Assembly (NCBI RefSeq): GCF_014638845.1
Contig: NZ_BMFP01000001.1
Location: 841,566 to 905,565 of the forward strand
From: Pontibacter amylolyticus
GTDB taxonomy: Bacteria; Bacteroidota; Bacteroidia; Cytophagales; Hymenobacteraceae
Direction: 5' to 3'
DNA length: 64,000 nucleotides
Shown: piece by piece, positions 1 to 8,460 of the stretch
Layout of the letters: every line of letters starts with the position of its first letter
How positions within the stretch are numbered: the first letter of the stretch is position 1
Notes under the pieces: model-generated
Told to the model about the DNA's origin: nothing
Databases searched by the model: none
Seen by the model: the letters and a program-made list of their open reading frames with translations, nothing else
Position numbers and translations under genes: made by a program

Positions 1-1965
1 GTTGAGGTGGAAGAACCGATGCAAGCGCAGCCGGCACCGCAGCCCGTTGCACAGGCCGTGAGTGTGAAGTCGGAACCAAGACCAGAACCTCCTGCTATGA
101 CTACACCAGCCAACACAGGTATAGCCAAAAAAAAGAAACCTTCTAAATCGGGTGTAGGCGCTGGCACCAGCATAGCCTGGCAGGGTAGCTATACGACGGA
201 AAGCCAGGGCATGGCGCCAGGGCAGCTCTTCCCTGCCGATTCGTTGATGCAACGGTTGCTTTCTCCCACCATGCGGGTATACAATTTCCCGGCTGAACAT
301 GCTGCCATGCTCAGGCTATTGAAAGCACACACCGATACTGTGGAAGCCCATGCTATCCGTATGAGCAAACTGGACCGTGAACGGCTCCGAAAGGTGGCAG
401 AAAATGCCATCACCCATACCCAACAATTGAACGGCCGCAACTTCCGCGTTTCGGTGGATACGCTCCGGCACATTGCCCTGCACCTGGATAGCCTGCGCCG
501 TTACGGCTACCTGAACCACATGATCGACCCTGCCGCGATCTCCGCTATAAACGTGCAGATGGATAGCATCTTTATCTTTAAAAACGGCAAGAGACAGCAG
601 GAGAACGTCCACGAACTACAAAATCACTCAGGTGGCCGGGTCATTTTCAGGAGTATAGACAGGCCACGGGAGAAGCGCACGGAAGAGCCAAAGCCAGCTG
701 CCCGTTTCTATGTCCGCGCAACGGAGACCGTGGGTCAGTCTCCCTCTACTAAGGTTGCCGGTACTACTTCTATACCCGAACAAGCCTCTAAAGCACAGCT
801 TGCAGCAGCCAAACCCACAGTGGCACCCACGCAGCCTGACCCAGTTCGCGTGGAGGCCCGCAAAGAGCGTCTGAACGAAGTGGTGGAAAAGATGGTGGTG
901 GAGTATGTAGCCAACGATAAGCCACTAGAGCAGCGACTGAATCTGGAGGAAATAAAGCCTTTGCTGCAGAGCGAGCTGCAGGACAAGGGTATTTGCCTGG
1001 ACTTCGGTTACTGGGTGCTTTCCGATCAGCAGGACACTATAACAGCGGCCCACCTGCCAACCAACAGCACACGCAACTTTGCCACCTACAAAGCCAGCCT
1101 GTTCCCTAACGACATCTTTGACAAGTCCGATTACCTGGCCGTGTACTTCCCGGATAGCCAGGCCTATGCCATCAGGTCGCTTTGGATGATGCTGGCCTTC
1201 TCGGCGCTCTTCACCCTGATCATGGTGGCCACCTTTGGCACGACGATCCATATTATTTTCCGGCAGAAGAAGCTCTCCGACATGAAGAACGACTTCATCA
1301 ACAACATGACGCACGAGTTCAAGACGCCGATCGCCACCATCTCACTTGCCACCGACGCTATCTCCAACCCCAAGGTATACGCCCAACCTGAGAAAGTGCA
1401 GTACTACACCGGCATCATCCGGCAGGAAAACAAGCGCATGAACGCCCAGGTGGAGAACGTGCTGCAGATCGCCCGACTCGAAAAAGAGGATTACGAGATG
1501 AACCTGGCACGGACGGACCTGCACGCCCTGGTGCTCAAAGCCGTCGAGAGCGTATACCTGCAGGTAGCGGAGCGACAAGGCACTATCACATGCGACCTGA
1601 ACGCCACTGCTCCTGACATTGAACTGGACGAAGTGCACTTCTACAATGTGATCTGCAACCTGCTGGACAATGCGAACAAATACTCCCCGGATCACCCGGC
1701 TATCCGCATCCTGACCTACGACACGGCCGGTGGCATCCTGCTGGCCGTGGAGGACAAAGGCATAGGCATGACACGGGACACGCAACTGCGGGTTTTTGAC
1801 AAGTTTTACCGGGTGCCCACAGGCAACCTGCACAATGTGAAAGGCTTTGGGCTGGGCCTTAGCTACGTCAAAGCCATCGTAAAAGCCCATAACGGCACCA
1901 TAAAACTGCAAAGCGAGCCGGGCAAAGGAAGTCGTTTCGAAGTTTTTATTCCGGCCAGTGCCTGA
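1..1965 (+). CDS. Sensor histidine kinase, RprX-like (5' end outside window)
   Basis: Membrane histidine kinase that would phosphorylate the response regulator encoded just downstream. The frame is open at base 1, so the N-terminus, probably with a first membrane segment, lies outside the window; a GTG at 7 is not a convincing start. Numbered from base 7, residues 1-390 form a Pro/Ala-rich, poorly conserved sensor region, residues about 396-418 are a membrane segment, the HisKA box NMTHEFKTPIA carries the phospho-accepting His436, and the ATPase domain shows N-box NLLDNANKYS, G1 VEDKGIGM and G2 GFGLGLSYV. The gene lies 74 nt before the regulator gene. The arrangement resembles the Bacteroidetes RprX/RprY pair. 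Kinase call secure; the signal sensed is unknown. Confidence 0.93.
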   Translation, partial: VEVEEPMQAQPAPQPVAQAVSVKSEPRPEPPAMTTPANTGIAKKKKPSKSGVGAGTSIAWQGSYTTESQGMAPGQLFPADSLMQRLLSPTMRVYNFPAEHAAMLRLLKAHTDTVEAHAIRMSKLDRERLRKVAENAITHTQQLNGRNFRVSVDTLRHIALHLDSLRRYGYLNHMIDPAAISAINVQMDSIFIFKNGKRQQENVHELQNHSGGRVIFRSIDRPREKRTEEPKPAARFYVRATETVGQSPSTKVAGTTSIPEQASKAQLAAAKPTVAPTQPDPVRVEARKERLNEVVEKMVVEYVANDKPLEQRLNLEEIKPLLQSELQDKGICLDFGYWVLSDQQDTITAAHLPTNSTRNFATYKASLFPNDIFDKSDYLAVYFPDSQAYAIRSLWMMLAFSALFTLIMVATFGTTIHIIFRQKKLSDMKNDFINNMTHEFKTPIATISLATDAISNPKVYAQPEKVQYYTGIIRQENKRMNAQVENVLQIARLEKEDYEMNLARTDLHALVLKAVESVYLQVAERQGTITCDLNATAPDIELDEVHFYNVICNLLDNANKYSPDHPAIRILTYDTAGGILLAVEDKGIGMTRDTQLRVFDKFYRVPTGNLHNVKGFGLGLSYVKAIVKAHNGTIKLQSEPGKGSRFEVFIPASA

Positions 1966-2039
1966 AAGCACCGTGCCATGCAACCAAAGCGCCCGGCCCG
2001 GCATCTTTTACTAAACGTCTATACCTAATCCGCCACTAC

Positions 2040-2756
2040 ATGAGCGACAAAGGACTGAACATACTGCTTGCCGAGGACGACCCCAATTTCGGTATCGTGC
2101 TGAAAGACTACCTGGAGCTGCATGACTACGAGGTGACGCTCTGTCCCGACGGCTGCCAGGCTATCACGGCCTTTCGAAAAGGAAGCTTCGATCTCTGCAT
2201 ACTTGATGTCATGATGCCAGAAAAGGACGGCTTCACACTGGCCCGTGAAATCAAAAAGCTGCAGCCAGACATGCCCCTGATTTTCCTGACGGCCAAAACC
2301 ATGCGCGAAGACATGCTCGAGGGATTCAAGATCGGGGCCGACGACTACATCACCAAGCCTTTTGACTCAGAGGTGCTGCTTTATAAAATAAAGGCGATCA
2401 TGCACCGCAAGGGTGGTAGCGCAGCAACGGAGAAGCCGGAAGCGACGGAGTACAACATCGGCCATTATCGTTTCCAGTACAAACTGCGCCTGTTGCACTA
2501 CAATGGCGACATCCAGAAGCTTTCGCCTAAAGAGACGGAACTGCTGCGCCTGCTCTGCCAGCACCTGAACGACGTGATGCCGCGTGATGAAGCCCTGCTG
2601 CGCATCTGGCACGAAGACAGCTACTTTACCGGCCGTAGCATGGATGTCTACATCGCCAAGCTCCGCAAATACCTCCGCCACGATCCCGCCGTGGAGATCA
2701 TCAACATACACGGGCAGGGTTACAGACTATGTGCTCACAACGGAGTGATGCTCTGA
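2040..2756 (+). CDS. OmpR/PhoB-family response regulator, RprY-like
   Basis: DNA-binding response regulator, 238 aa, partner of the upstream kinase. The receiver domain (residues 7-120) has the acidic pair in LLAEDDP, phosphoacceptor Asp56 in CILDVMMP, the conserved Thr in FLTAKT and Lys in ITKPFD. The C-terminal winged helix (about 135-235) has the PhoB-type SPKETELLRLL and YIAKLRKYLR recognition region. It probably shares a transcript with the kinase and is followed directly by a strong hairpin terminator. RprY assignment is by family resemblance only; no target is known. Confidence 0.93.
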   Translation: MSDKGLNILLAEDDPNFGIVLKDYLELHDYEVTLCPDGCQAITAFRKGSFDLCILDVMMPEKDGFTLAREIKKLQPDMPLIFLTAKTMREDMLEGFKIGADDYITKPFDSEVLLYKIKAIMHRKGGSAATEKPEATEYNIGHYRFQYKLRLLHYNGDIQKLSPKETELLRLLCQHLNDVMPRDEALLRIWHEDSYFTGRSMDVYIAKLRKYLRHDPAVEIINIHGQGYRLCAHNGVML

Positions 2757-2763
2757 AATGAAA

Positions 2764-2797
2764 CAGGCCGCTACCAGAAGTAGCGGCCTGTGTGTTT
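2764..2797 (+). terminator. Rho-independent terminator after the response regulator
   Basis: A perfect 10-bp GC-rich stem (2764-2773 with 2781-2790) with a 7-nt loop is followed by a T-rich stretch, 8 nt after the regulator stop codon. Confidence 0.8.
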
Positions 2798-2833
2798 CAC
2801 CAAAACACTATACAAACAGTTTAAACTCTTTTC

Positions 2834-3514
2834 TTAGAAAGTGAATCCGACAGAGGCTTTGATCACCCGGTTGAAGGTGTCGAAGTTGCGGTTGGCATCC
2901 ACAGTGGTCAGGCCGTAGTCGTAGCCGGCGCTTAGGTTAAGCCCACTGGCAAAGCGGTAGCCTATACCTCCGGTTGCCGCCACGTCCAGCTCACGGAAGC
3001 CGTTGTTCACGTCCCACTCCTGGTTCAGGGCGTTGAAGCCCAACGCGCCGGCCTGCACCTGCACCTTGTTTGAGAGCAGGTATGAGAACTGGGGACCTGC
3101 AAAAATGTGAAAGCCATCCCCAATGAATATCTTCGCCAGAATCGGCAGATCAATGTATTCCGCCTTGTTGGTCACGGTGACGCCGGCGTTCAGGAAATCA
3201 AACTGCTCCATCGGGATCTTACCTACCAGTCGCATCCCTTTCTGAGAGTACAGGAGGCCCGGCTCGATCTCGAAACCCGGTGCAACAGGTATAGACACCA
3301 CCCCACCCACATGGAATCCCTCACGCATCTGGCGTTTCAGGGAGCCGTTGGTCATATCCATCAGATCCTGGGCACTGTTGATGGTTTGCCCCTGCCATTC
3401 GGCCATGTTCACACCCGCTTTAATACCGATGCGCACGGGACTTTTTTGCTGCGCATTTGCCTGAGTTACCGCCATTCCCAGAACGACGGCCAGTAGTAGA
3501 AATACCTTTTTCAT
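2834..3514 (-). CDS. Outer-membrane beta-barrel protein, PorT-like
   Basis: Secreted 226-aa protein with a clear Sec signal peptide (residues 1-22, ending TQANAQ), then alternating amphipathic strands and a C-terminal aromatic residue (SVGFTF). This is typical of the small 8-stranded porin-like barrels (OMP_b-brl/PorT clan) abundant in Bacteroidetes. Phrases such as VRIGIKAGVNMAEW near the N-terminus and LNLSAGYDYGLTTVD near the C-terminus fit that family. It is a single gene convergent with the upstream two-component operon. Its exact role is unknown; these proteins are usually outer-membrane structural or adhesin-like. Confidence 0.85.
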   Translation of the reverse strand: MKKVFLLLAVVLGMAVTQANAQQKSPVRIGIKAGVNMAEWQGQTINSAQDLMDMTNGSLKRQMREGFHVGGVVSIPVAPGFEIEPGLLYSQKGMRLVGKIPMEQFDFLNAGVTVTNKAEYIDLPILAKIFIGDGFHIFAGPQFSYLLSNKVQVQAGALGFNALNQEWDVNNGFRELDVAATGGIGYRFASGLNLSAGYDYGLTTVDANRNFDTFNRVIKASVGFTF

Positions 3515-3722
3515 CTCACCTATCCTTAAATTTTGAAAACTAAAGCCCTAAGCTGCGCTGCTTGATGGGTGGAATGAAAGAACCGTGCCAAATTGTGATC
3601 AGGCAAGTTGAAAAAAGTTCACTTACAGGTATAAATAATTAAAAATCAACTGATTAAGATTTAAAATTAATTTCACAAGCAAAAAACAGCCTAAAACGGG
3701 TCAAGCTAAATCATGCTATACA

Positions 3723-3755
3723 TTTGGCTATAGGCCCGGTTGCACCTTACCTTTG
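3723..3755 (+). promoter_or_regulatory. Bacteroidetes-type promoter (TTTG / TAnnTTTG)
   Basis: TTTG at 3723-3726 and TACCTTTG at 3748-3755 are separated by 21 nt. This matches the -33/-7 consensus of the Bacteroidetes primary sigma factor. Transcription would begin near 3762, giving a leader of about 40 nt before the ATG at 3800. The rest of the 285-nt spacer from 3515 is AT-rich and holds nothing else I recognise. Confidence 0.6.
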
Positions 3756-3799
3756 CAGCCCCCCGGCCCACAGCGGAGCCAGGTATAAGGTATAGGAAG

Positions 3800-4849
3800 A
3801 TGAATGACAAAAGACAGGTACGGCTCAACAGGCTGGCCGTGCACCGGGTAGGCAACAAGGCGAAGGAAGAAGGCGTGATCGTTTCGAAAGAACTGGTCGA
3901 TTTGCGGGATGAACAACTCTCGGATCTGCTGACCAATTATTTTCTGGCTCCCTTTAAGCAGGAGGAGTTTTTCCGCTTCCACCATACCTCCGACCTGGCC
4001 CTGAACGAGATGTTCGCCTACTCGGCCCTGATGTTCACGGAGCCGCAGAAATTTCTGGAATACTCGGTGCACGTGCTTAATCACCTCTACGAACAATCGG
4101 ACCACCCCAAAGTGAAAAGCGGCGAGCTGTACGTGGTGCATCTTTCAGGCTGCGTGATGGAAGACGACATTGTGGACGCGATCGGCATCTTCAAGTCCGA
4201 GAACAAGGACACCTTCCTGACCTTTCAGGAAGAGGACGGTGACCTGAGCATGAACTACCATTTCGGGGTGAACATCAAGAGCGTGGACAAAGGCTGCCTG
4301 ATATTCAACACCGAGGCCGAAGACGGTTTCCGGGTGAAGCTCGTGGATGCCAACAGTACCGACGCCGTGTTCTGGAAAGAGGATTTCCTGCACGTGACCG
4401 AGCTCAAGGACACCAACTTCAACACCAAAACGGCGCTCAACCTCTGCAAGGATTTTTCGGAGGAGGTGTTTGCCCAGACCGACAGCAAAAAAGCCCAGGT
4501 GGACTTCATCAGTCGCTCCGTGGACTATTTCTCCAAGAGCGAGACCTTTGACCTGGAGGAGTTCACGAGCAGCGTGATCGATGAGCCCGAGACAGCAGAG
4601 CGCTTCAAGAACTATACACAGGCTTTCGCCGAGGAGCGCGACATCGAAGGCTTCACCGATTTTGCCATCAACAAGAACACGGTGAAGAACATGAAGCGCA
4701 AGTTTCGCAATTTCATCAAGCTCGATACCCAGATCGAGATCAAGTTCAGCGGGTATAACCCGGAGCAGAGTGAGCAGTACGTGGAGCGCGGCTTCGATCA
4801 GGAGCGCGGCATGCATTTCTACAAGGTATACTTCCACTCGGAGTCATAG
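3800..4849 (+). CDS. Nucleoid-associated protein, NdpA/YejK family
   Basis: Cytoplasmic 349-aa protein of the 37-kDa nucleoid-associated family (NdpA/YejK). Members bind DNA and occur with the nucleoid, but their biochemical role is poorly known. The N-terminus (LNRLAVHRVGNKAKEEGVIVS) and the central block FGVNIKSVDKGCLIFN match what I know of Bacteroidetes members. ATG at 3800 is chosen over a TTG at 3740 because the extra 20 residues look non-coding and overlap the promoter -7 box; AGGAAG lies just before the ATG. Single-gene unit. Confidence 0.8.
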   Translation: MNDKRQVRLNRLAVHRVGNKAKEEGVIVSKELVDLRDEQLSDLLTNYFLAPFKQEEFFRFHHTSDLALNEMFAYSALMFTEPQKFLEYSVHVLNHLYEQSDHPKVKSGELYVVHLSGCVMEDDIVDAIGIFKSENKDTFLTFQEEDGDLSMNYHFGVNIKSVDKGCLIFNTEAEDGFRVKLVDANSTDAVFWKEDFLHVTELKDTNFNTKTALNLCKDFSEEVFAQTDSKKAQVDFISRSVDYFSKSETFDLEEFTSSVIDEPETAERFKNYTQAFAEERDIEGFTDFAINKNTVKNMKRKFRNFIKLDTQIEIKFSGYNPEQSEQYVERGFDQERGMHFYKVYFHSES

Positions 4850-4867
4850 CGTTATCTGCCCGGCACG

Positions 4868-4888
4868 CAGGTATAGAAACTATACCTG
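4868..4888. repeat. Inverted pair of the iterated octamer AGGTATAG
   Basis: CAGGTATAG and CTATACCTG form a perfect 9-bp inverted repeat around a 3-nt loop, 18 nt after the NdpA-family stop. No T-tract follows, so it is not a standard terminator. It is one of several paired copies of the window-wide motif. Confidence 0.75.
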
Positions 4889-4979
4889 AACGGGCCTTGT
4901 TGCAAAGAAGCGTGTACTTGAAATACCGGAACAGTATTTGATAGAGAAGAAAGCACTTATGATCAGCTTTAAAAGAGAT

Positions 4980-5414
4980 ATGAAAAAACCAGTTCTTGCC
5001 ACTTTACTCTTTGCCTTTGCCGCAACCGCTGTGTTTGCGCAGGCGCCCGCCCAAAAGGCCGCCACTACGCAAAGCGCCCCGACAACACTGGAACAGCGTG
5101 CTGACGAGATAACGGCCGGCATGGTAAAAAACCTGCGCCTTAGCCCGAAGCAAGCTGCTGAGCTGAAAGACGTCAACCGCAGCAGCATGAAGTTTGCAGA
5201 AGAAGCCCGCAAAAAGCACCGCGACAACCCGCCCAAACTGGCCCAGCAGATGGACATGATCAGCCAGACTAGACTTTCGCAGATCAAAGACATCCTGACG
5301 GAGCAGCAGTTTGCCCAGTACCAGTCGCGCCGCGAAGAGAAGATGGGTGTACCGCGTGAGGCCAGAAGCAACCCCAGCCAGGGTCAGGGGCAACAGTACA
5401 ACAACAACTACTAG
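4980..5414 (+). CDS. Secreted CpxP/Spy-like helical protein
   Basis: Periplasmic protein of 144 aa. The signal peptide runs over residues 1-20 (MKKPVLATLLFAFAATAVFA, cleavage before QAPAQ). The mature part is helical and charged (LEQRADEITAGMVKNLRLSP, then LTEQQFAQYQSRREEKMG), the pattern of Spy/CpxP-like LTXXQ proteins. The tail is Gln/Asn-rich. ATG at 4980 is preferred to in-frame upstream codons at 4938 and 4959 because it begins the signal peptide. Family members act as periplasmic chaperones or stress sensors; here that is inference. Confidence 0.7.
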   Translation: MKKPVLATLLFAFAATAVFAQAPAQKAATTQSAPTTLEQRADEITAGMVKNLRLSPKQAAELKDVNRSSMKFAEEARKKHRDNPPKLAQQMDMISQTRLSQIKDILTEQQFAQYQSRREEKMGVPREARSNPSQGQGQQYNNNY

Positions 5415-5440
5415 GCATTACAGGAAAATACATAGTCCGA

Positions 5441-5467
5441 AAAGCATGGCAGCTGCCATGCTTTTTT
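5441..5467. terminator. Bidirectional terminator between convergent genes
   Basis: A 24-nt perfect palindrome (stem of about 10 bp with an AGCT loop, 5441-5464) is flanked by A's on the left and T's on the right. It can serve both the CpxP-like gene and the convergent sterol-desaturase gene. Confidence 0.8.
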
Positions 5468-5470
5468 ATT

Positions 5471-6472
5471 TTAACCCACCTGTCGGTCTGCGGACAAGCT
5501 TACTTGCTCTTCCAGCTCCAAGTCGTCAGGTATAGCGGAGGCCACCTGCAGGGCGGGCGCCGCTTCGAGCGACGCTGCATCTTGTATAGCCAGTGCTTCC
5601 TGCTCCCGCTGGTAAGCCGTTACGACGGCTCCCGGTGGTTTGAACAGGACATCCCACCCTTCCCTGAATGACCGGGCATGCCGCAGGTCTTTCCAGATAT
5701 CCACCCACTCGTGAAATACCAGGTAGAAGGGATTGTAGGAGCCGACCGGCGTCGTGAGACCGTAGGTTGGTTTCTCTTCTTCTTTCTGAAAAGTGCCGAA
5801 CATCCTGTCCCAGATAATGAAGGTGGAGCCGTAGTTCTTGTCGATGTACTTGGGGTTGGAGCCGTGGTGAACGCGATGATGCGAGGGGGTCACGAAAAAG
5901 TACTCGACCGGCGCGGGCAACTTTCGGATCAGCTCGGTGTGCACCCAAAACTGATAAAGCACCGCCAGCTGATGGCACACAAAGAATGTGAAGGGATCGA
6001 AACCCAGAAAAGGCACTGGCAGAAAAAACAGGAACTTGAGAGGGGATGTCCAGCTGGTGCGCAGGGAAATCGCAAAATTCATCTTCTCAGACGAGTGGTG
6101 CGTCACATGCGTCGCCCACCACAGGCGCTGCTCGTGCGAAATGCGGTGTGCCCAGTACCTGAAAAAGTCAACTGCCACAAAGCCGACCAGAAAGCCCCAC
6201 CACGACCTGGGTATAGCCCAGGGCACGGCGTTGTATAGCATGATCGAGGCCGTGAAAAGCACGATCTTTATACTGGCACCCACGACGGCGCTACCCGCAC
6301 CGATCCAAAGGGCAGCCATAAAGTCCCTCTTTTCATAATAGTGCCGCTTCTTCCTGACGCCCACATACCACTCCAGCAGGACGGAAGCCACAATAATAGG
6401 GGCCGCCAGGTGCATGATGGTCAGGTTATCCAGCTCAGCGATCTGCTCCATTGTAAAGATTTCCTTCTCCAT
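5471..6472 (-). CDS. Sterol desaturase / fatty acid hydroxylase family membrane protein
   Basis: Integral membrane di-iron oxygenase of the FA_hydroxylase superfamily, 333 aa. Hydrophobic segments occupy residues about 18-38, 52-80, 90-106 and 145-175. The histidine clusters are complete: H109-x3-H113, H122-x2-H125-H126, and H198-H199-x2-H202-H203, with a further His178. Such enzymes hydroxylate or desaturate lipid substrates (sterols, fatty acids, carotenoids); the substrate here cannot be read from sequence. The C-terminal 70 residues after the last His box are charged and Ala-rich. Single gene. Confidence 0.88.
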   Translation of the reverse strand: MEKEIFTMEQIAELDNLTIMHLAAPIIVASVLLEWYVGVRKKRHYYEKRDFMAALWIGAGSAVVGASIKIVLFTASIMLYNAVPWAIPRSWWGFLVGFVAVDFFRYWAHRISHEQRLWWATHVTHHSSEKMNFAISLRTSWTSPLKFLFFLPVPFLGFDPFTFFVCHQLAVLYQFWVHTELIRKLPAPVEYFFVTPSHHRVHHGSNPKYIDKNYGSTFIIWDRMFGTFQKEEEKPTYGLTTPVGSYNPFYLVFHEWVDIWKDLRHARSFREGWDVLFKPPGAVVTAYQREQEALAIQDAASLEAAPALQVASAIPDDLELEEQVSLSADRQVG

Positions 6473-6669
6473 AAGCTATCAGGTTAGGGCAGAGGTATAG
6501 CCTTTAGTAACGGCGGCTTTCACAAAGGGTTAACCAAAAAATTATTAGCATGATCCTATTTACTGATCTTTGTTGGTTAGCTATTCTACTCTCAACATGT
6601 ACCTAAAGACCACCTCCAGCATTGATTTTATGGAAAACCCTGCGTAATCTTGTCAAAAGGTTAAGCTAC

Positions 6670-6861
6670 ATGAACATCCGTAAGAAAGTAAGAATGAACC
6701 TACCTGCCGGTGTCGACCGCTATGCCGCCCTCGACCTGTTTGTGAAAGCCGCAGAGAAGGAGAACTGGAGCGAACAGGAGATTCAGTTTGTGATCGACGA
6801 GGTGGTAGAGGCAGAAGACAATGCCAAAGGCATGGAGGCACTACAGTACTACCTGGCGTAA
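6670..6861 (+). CDS. Small conserved-looking protein, 63 aa, function unknown
   Basis: Acidic 63-aa protein beginning [14 protein letters not shown]; probably cytoplasmic, with no signal peptide or membrane segment. Two predicted helices ([15 protein letters not shown] and [15 protein letters not shown]). The open frame extends to a TTG at 6622, but ATG at 6670 is the better start. It stands alone between divergent and convergent neighbours and ends at a good terminator, which supports it as a real gene. I do not recognise a family. Confidence 0.6.
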   Translation: MNIRKKVRMNLPAGVDRYAALDLFVKAAEKENWSEQEIQFVIDEVVEAEDNAKGMEALQYYLA

Positions 6862-6865
6862 AAAA

Positions 6866-6900
6866 AGCCGTGCCGGCGCAGCAATTGCATCGGCACGGCT
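6866..6900. terminator. Bidirectional terminator
   Basis: A perfect 10-bp stem (6866-6875 with 6891-6900) with A's on the left and TT on the right lies between the small gene and the convergent HD-domain gene. Confidence 0.75.
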
Positions 6901-6921
6901 TAGAGCATATCTCCAGTAATT

Positions 6922-7485
6922 TCAGGCTTCGTTTTGCTCCGTAGGCTCGAGCTGCAGCTCAGCCTGATGCTTTTGCAGCACGCTGATGATGAAGTTGATG
7001 TGCTCTTTGAGGTCCACACCGAAAAGCTCGGCACCCTTGCGCACTTCTTCCCGGTCCACGGAGGCGGCAAACCCGCTGGTCTTCAGCTTTTTCATCACCG
7101 ACTTGGCCTCCAGCCCTTCCAGCCGCTGCGGCCGCACCTGCGCGCAGGCTACGATAAAGCCGGTTATTTCGTCGCAGGCAATCAGGGCTTTGTCGAGGGT
7201 GGTGTCGTAGGGCACGCCCCAGTGGGTATAATGTGCCGAGATAGCGTGGGCGATGCGCTCCTCCCCTTTCCCGCGCAGCAGGTCTACGATCACGTTCGGG
7301 TGCTTGTCCGGATAGGCCTGATAGTCGGCGTCGTGCAGCAGGCCGGCTATGGCCCACTCATCGGCGTTCTCCCCCAGTTTGTTGGCGTAGGCCTCCATTA
7401 CCAGTTCTACGGTGCGGGCATGGCGCAGCAGGCTCTCGCTGGTAGTCATTTGCTCCAGTATGGTGCGGGCTTCTTGTCTTGTCAT
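6922..7485 (-). CDS. HD-domain hydrolase (HDIG family)
   Basis: Cytoplasmic 187-aa metal-dependent phosphohydrolase-type protein. HD signature: His22 (LRHARTVE), His51-Asp52 in AGLLHDADY, a following histidine helix (IAHAISAHYTHWG), and a late Asp in ALIACDEITGF. The family includes nucleotidases and many uncharacterised hydrolases; the substrate is not predictable. ATG at 7485 overlaps no upstream gene. It is followed by a terminator shared with the convergent small gene. Confidence 0.85.
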   Translation of the reverse strand: MTRQEARTILEQMTTSESLLRHARTVELVMEAYANKLGENADEWAIAGLLHDADYQAYPDKHPNVIVDLLRGKGEERIAHAISAHYTHWGVPYDTTLDKALIACDEITGFIVACAQVRPQRLEGLEAKSVMKKLKTSGFAASVDREEVRKGAELFGVDLKEHINFIISVLQKHQAELQLEPTEQNEA

Positions 7486-7549
7486 AGGTCGTGCGGGTTT
7501 TACGAACCGAATGTAGTAAATTCAGTCTATACCTGCACATCAGACAAGC

Positions 7550-8122
7550 TTAATCCTTCATCGCAAAGCCGTAGTAGCTTGGCTTAAAGTCCAGCTCGCT
7601 GTCATCAGGAAATTCGGCTTTGGCAATTTTGACATTTTCCCACCTGCCGTAAATGTTGTCTTTGCGGCCTACCAGAATATCGATGCGGTTGCGGAAGCGA
7701 CGGTTCATGGTATCCCGGACAATATACTGCCCGTCCAGTTCGTCTGAAACACCGCGCACCCAAACGGTATCGCCATAATGAATATCGCCGCCCCAGCGTG
7801 TCAGCATGTCGCGTGAGAGGGCAATCCAGCGGTGTTTTTTTGGATTTTTGGGGTTGATGCGGGAGCCGTCGGCGGTGATGAGGGGGTTTCCGTCGGTCTG
7901 GCCTTTTTCGGGGTAGTAGACGGTGGCCGTTACGGTAAAAGTTTCCGGGTACTCGGGATAATTGGGGTATTCTTGTACTTTTTCTATAAGTCGGGGTGAT
8001 ATCAGTTCTTGCTCCTTTACCTCACTCGGAGGGTTTGAATCTTCAGATTCCAGGATGGCCATTTCATCAGAAAAAGTTACAAAAATGGAAATCACTACTG
8101 CGAGTATTTTGACCCTAAACAT
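7550..8122 (-). CDS. 3D-domain protein (RlpA/MltA-like double-psi beta-barrel)
   Basis: 190-aa protein with an N-terminal hydrophobic segment (residues 4-18), so probably exported. The C-terminal half carries the 3D-domain pattern: VTATVYYPEKG followed by ITADGSRI, IALSRDML and YIVRDTMNRRFRNRIDILVG, where conserved Asp residues line the active groove in lytic transglycosylase-like barrels. A cell-wall role is inferred from the fold. A run of Pro/Glu/Tyr (YPNYPEYPE) links the two halves. Single gene in a lower-GC pocket. Confidence 0.75.
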   Translation of the reverse strand: MFRVKILAVVISIFVTFSDEMAILESEDSNPPSEVKEQELISPRLIEKVQEYPNYPEYPETFTVTATVYYPEKGQTDGNPLITADGSRINPKNPKKHRWIALSRDMLTRWGGDIHYGDTVWVRGVSDELDGQYIVRDTMNRRFRNRIDILVGRKDNIYGRWENVKIAKAEFPDDSELDFKPSYYGFAMKD

Positions 8123-8460
8123 ATTCAGTCCATTTCGTGAAACATCATTTCTATAATAATAAACCGCTTAAACGGCGGGTTTAGAAATTAAGTTTTATGG
8201 CACGGATAAGTTTAGGACAGTTTAAGTATGGTACTTTTAATCCTAAAGAGCCCTATATAGAGGCAACAGATTCGAAAATCAAAGTTCTAAGCGGTGAAAT
8301 TGGTTGAGCTTTAAAATTAGAATTATCACTAAAAATTCATAGTATAAATTGAAAATATTGCATTGTAGCTACCTATAAACTACGGGTTTTTAGCTGTCTA
8401 ATTTCCAATAAATTGTAATTTACAAAGCTGGTTTACGGGCTCCATTTTAACGGGAATTGC
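8123..8460. other. Low-GC spacer with a possible gene remnant
   Basis: This 338-nt gap is clearly AT-richer than its surroundings. It contains one short open frame, listed separately (8197-8307), and otherwise no promoter, terminator or RNA that I can support. Confidence 0.5.
8197..8307 (+). other. Possible 36-aa ORF or gene fragment
   Basis: ATG to TGA frame coding 36 residues beginning MARISLGQFKYGTFNPK. It has a plausible amino-acid composition but no recognised family, no clear ribosome site and low GC. It could be a small protein, the start of a decayed gene, or chance. Confidence 0.2.
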
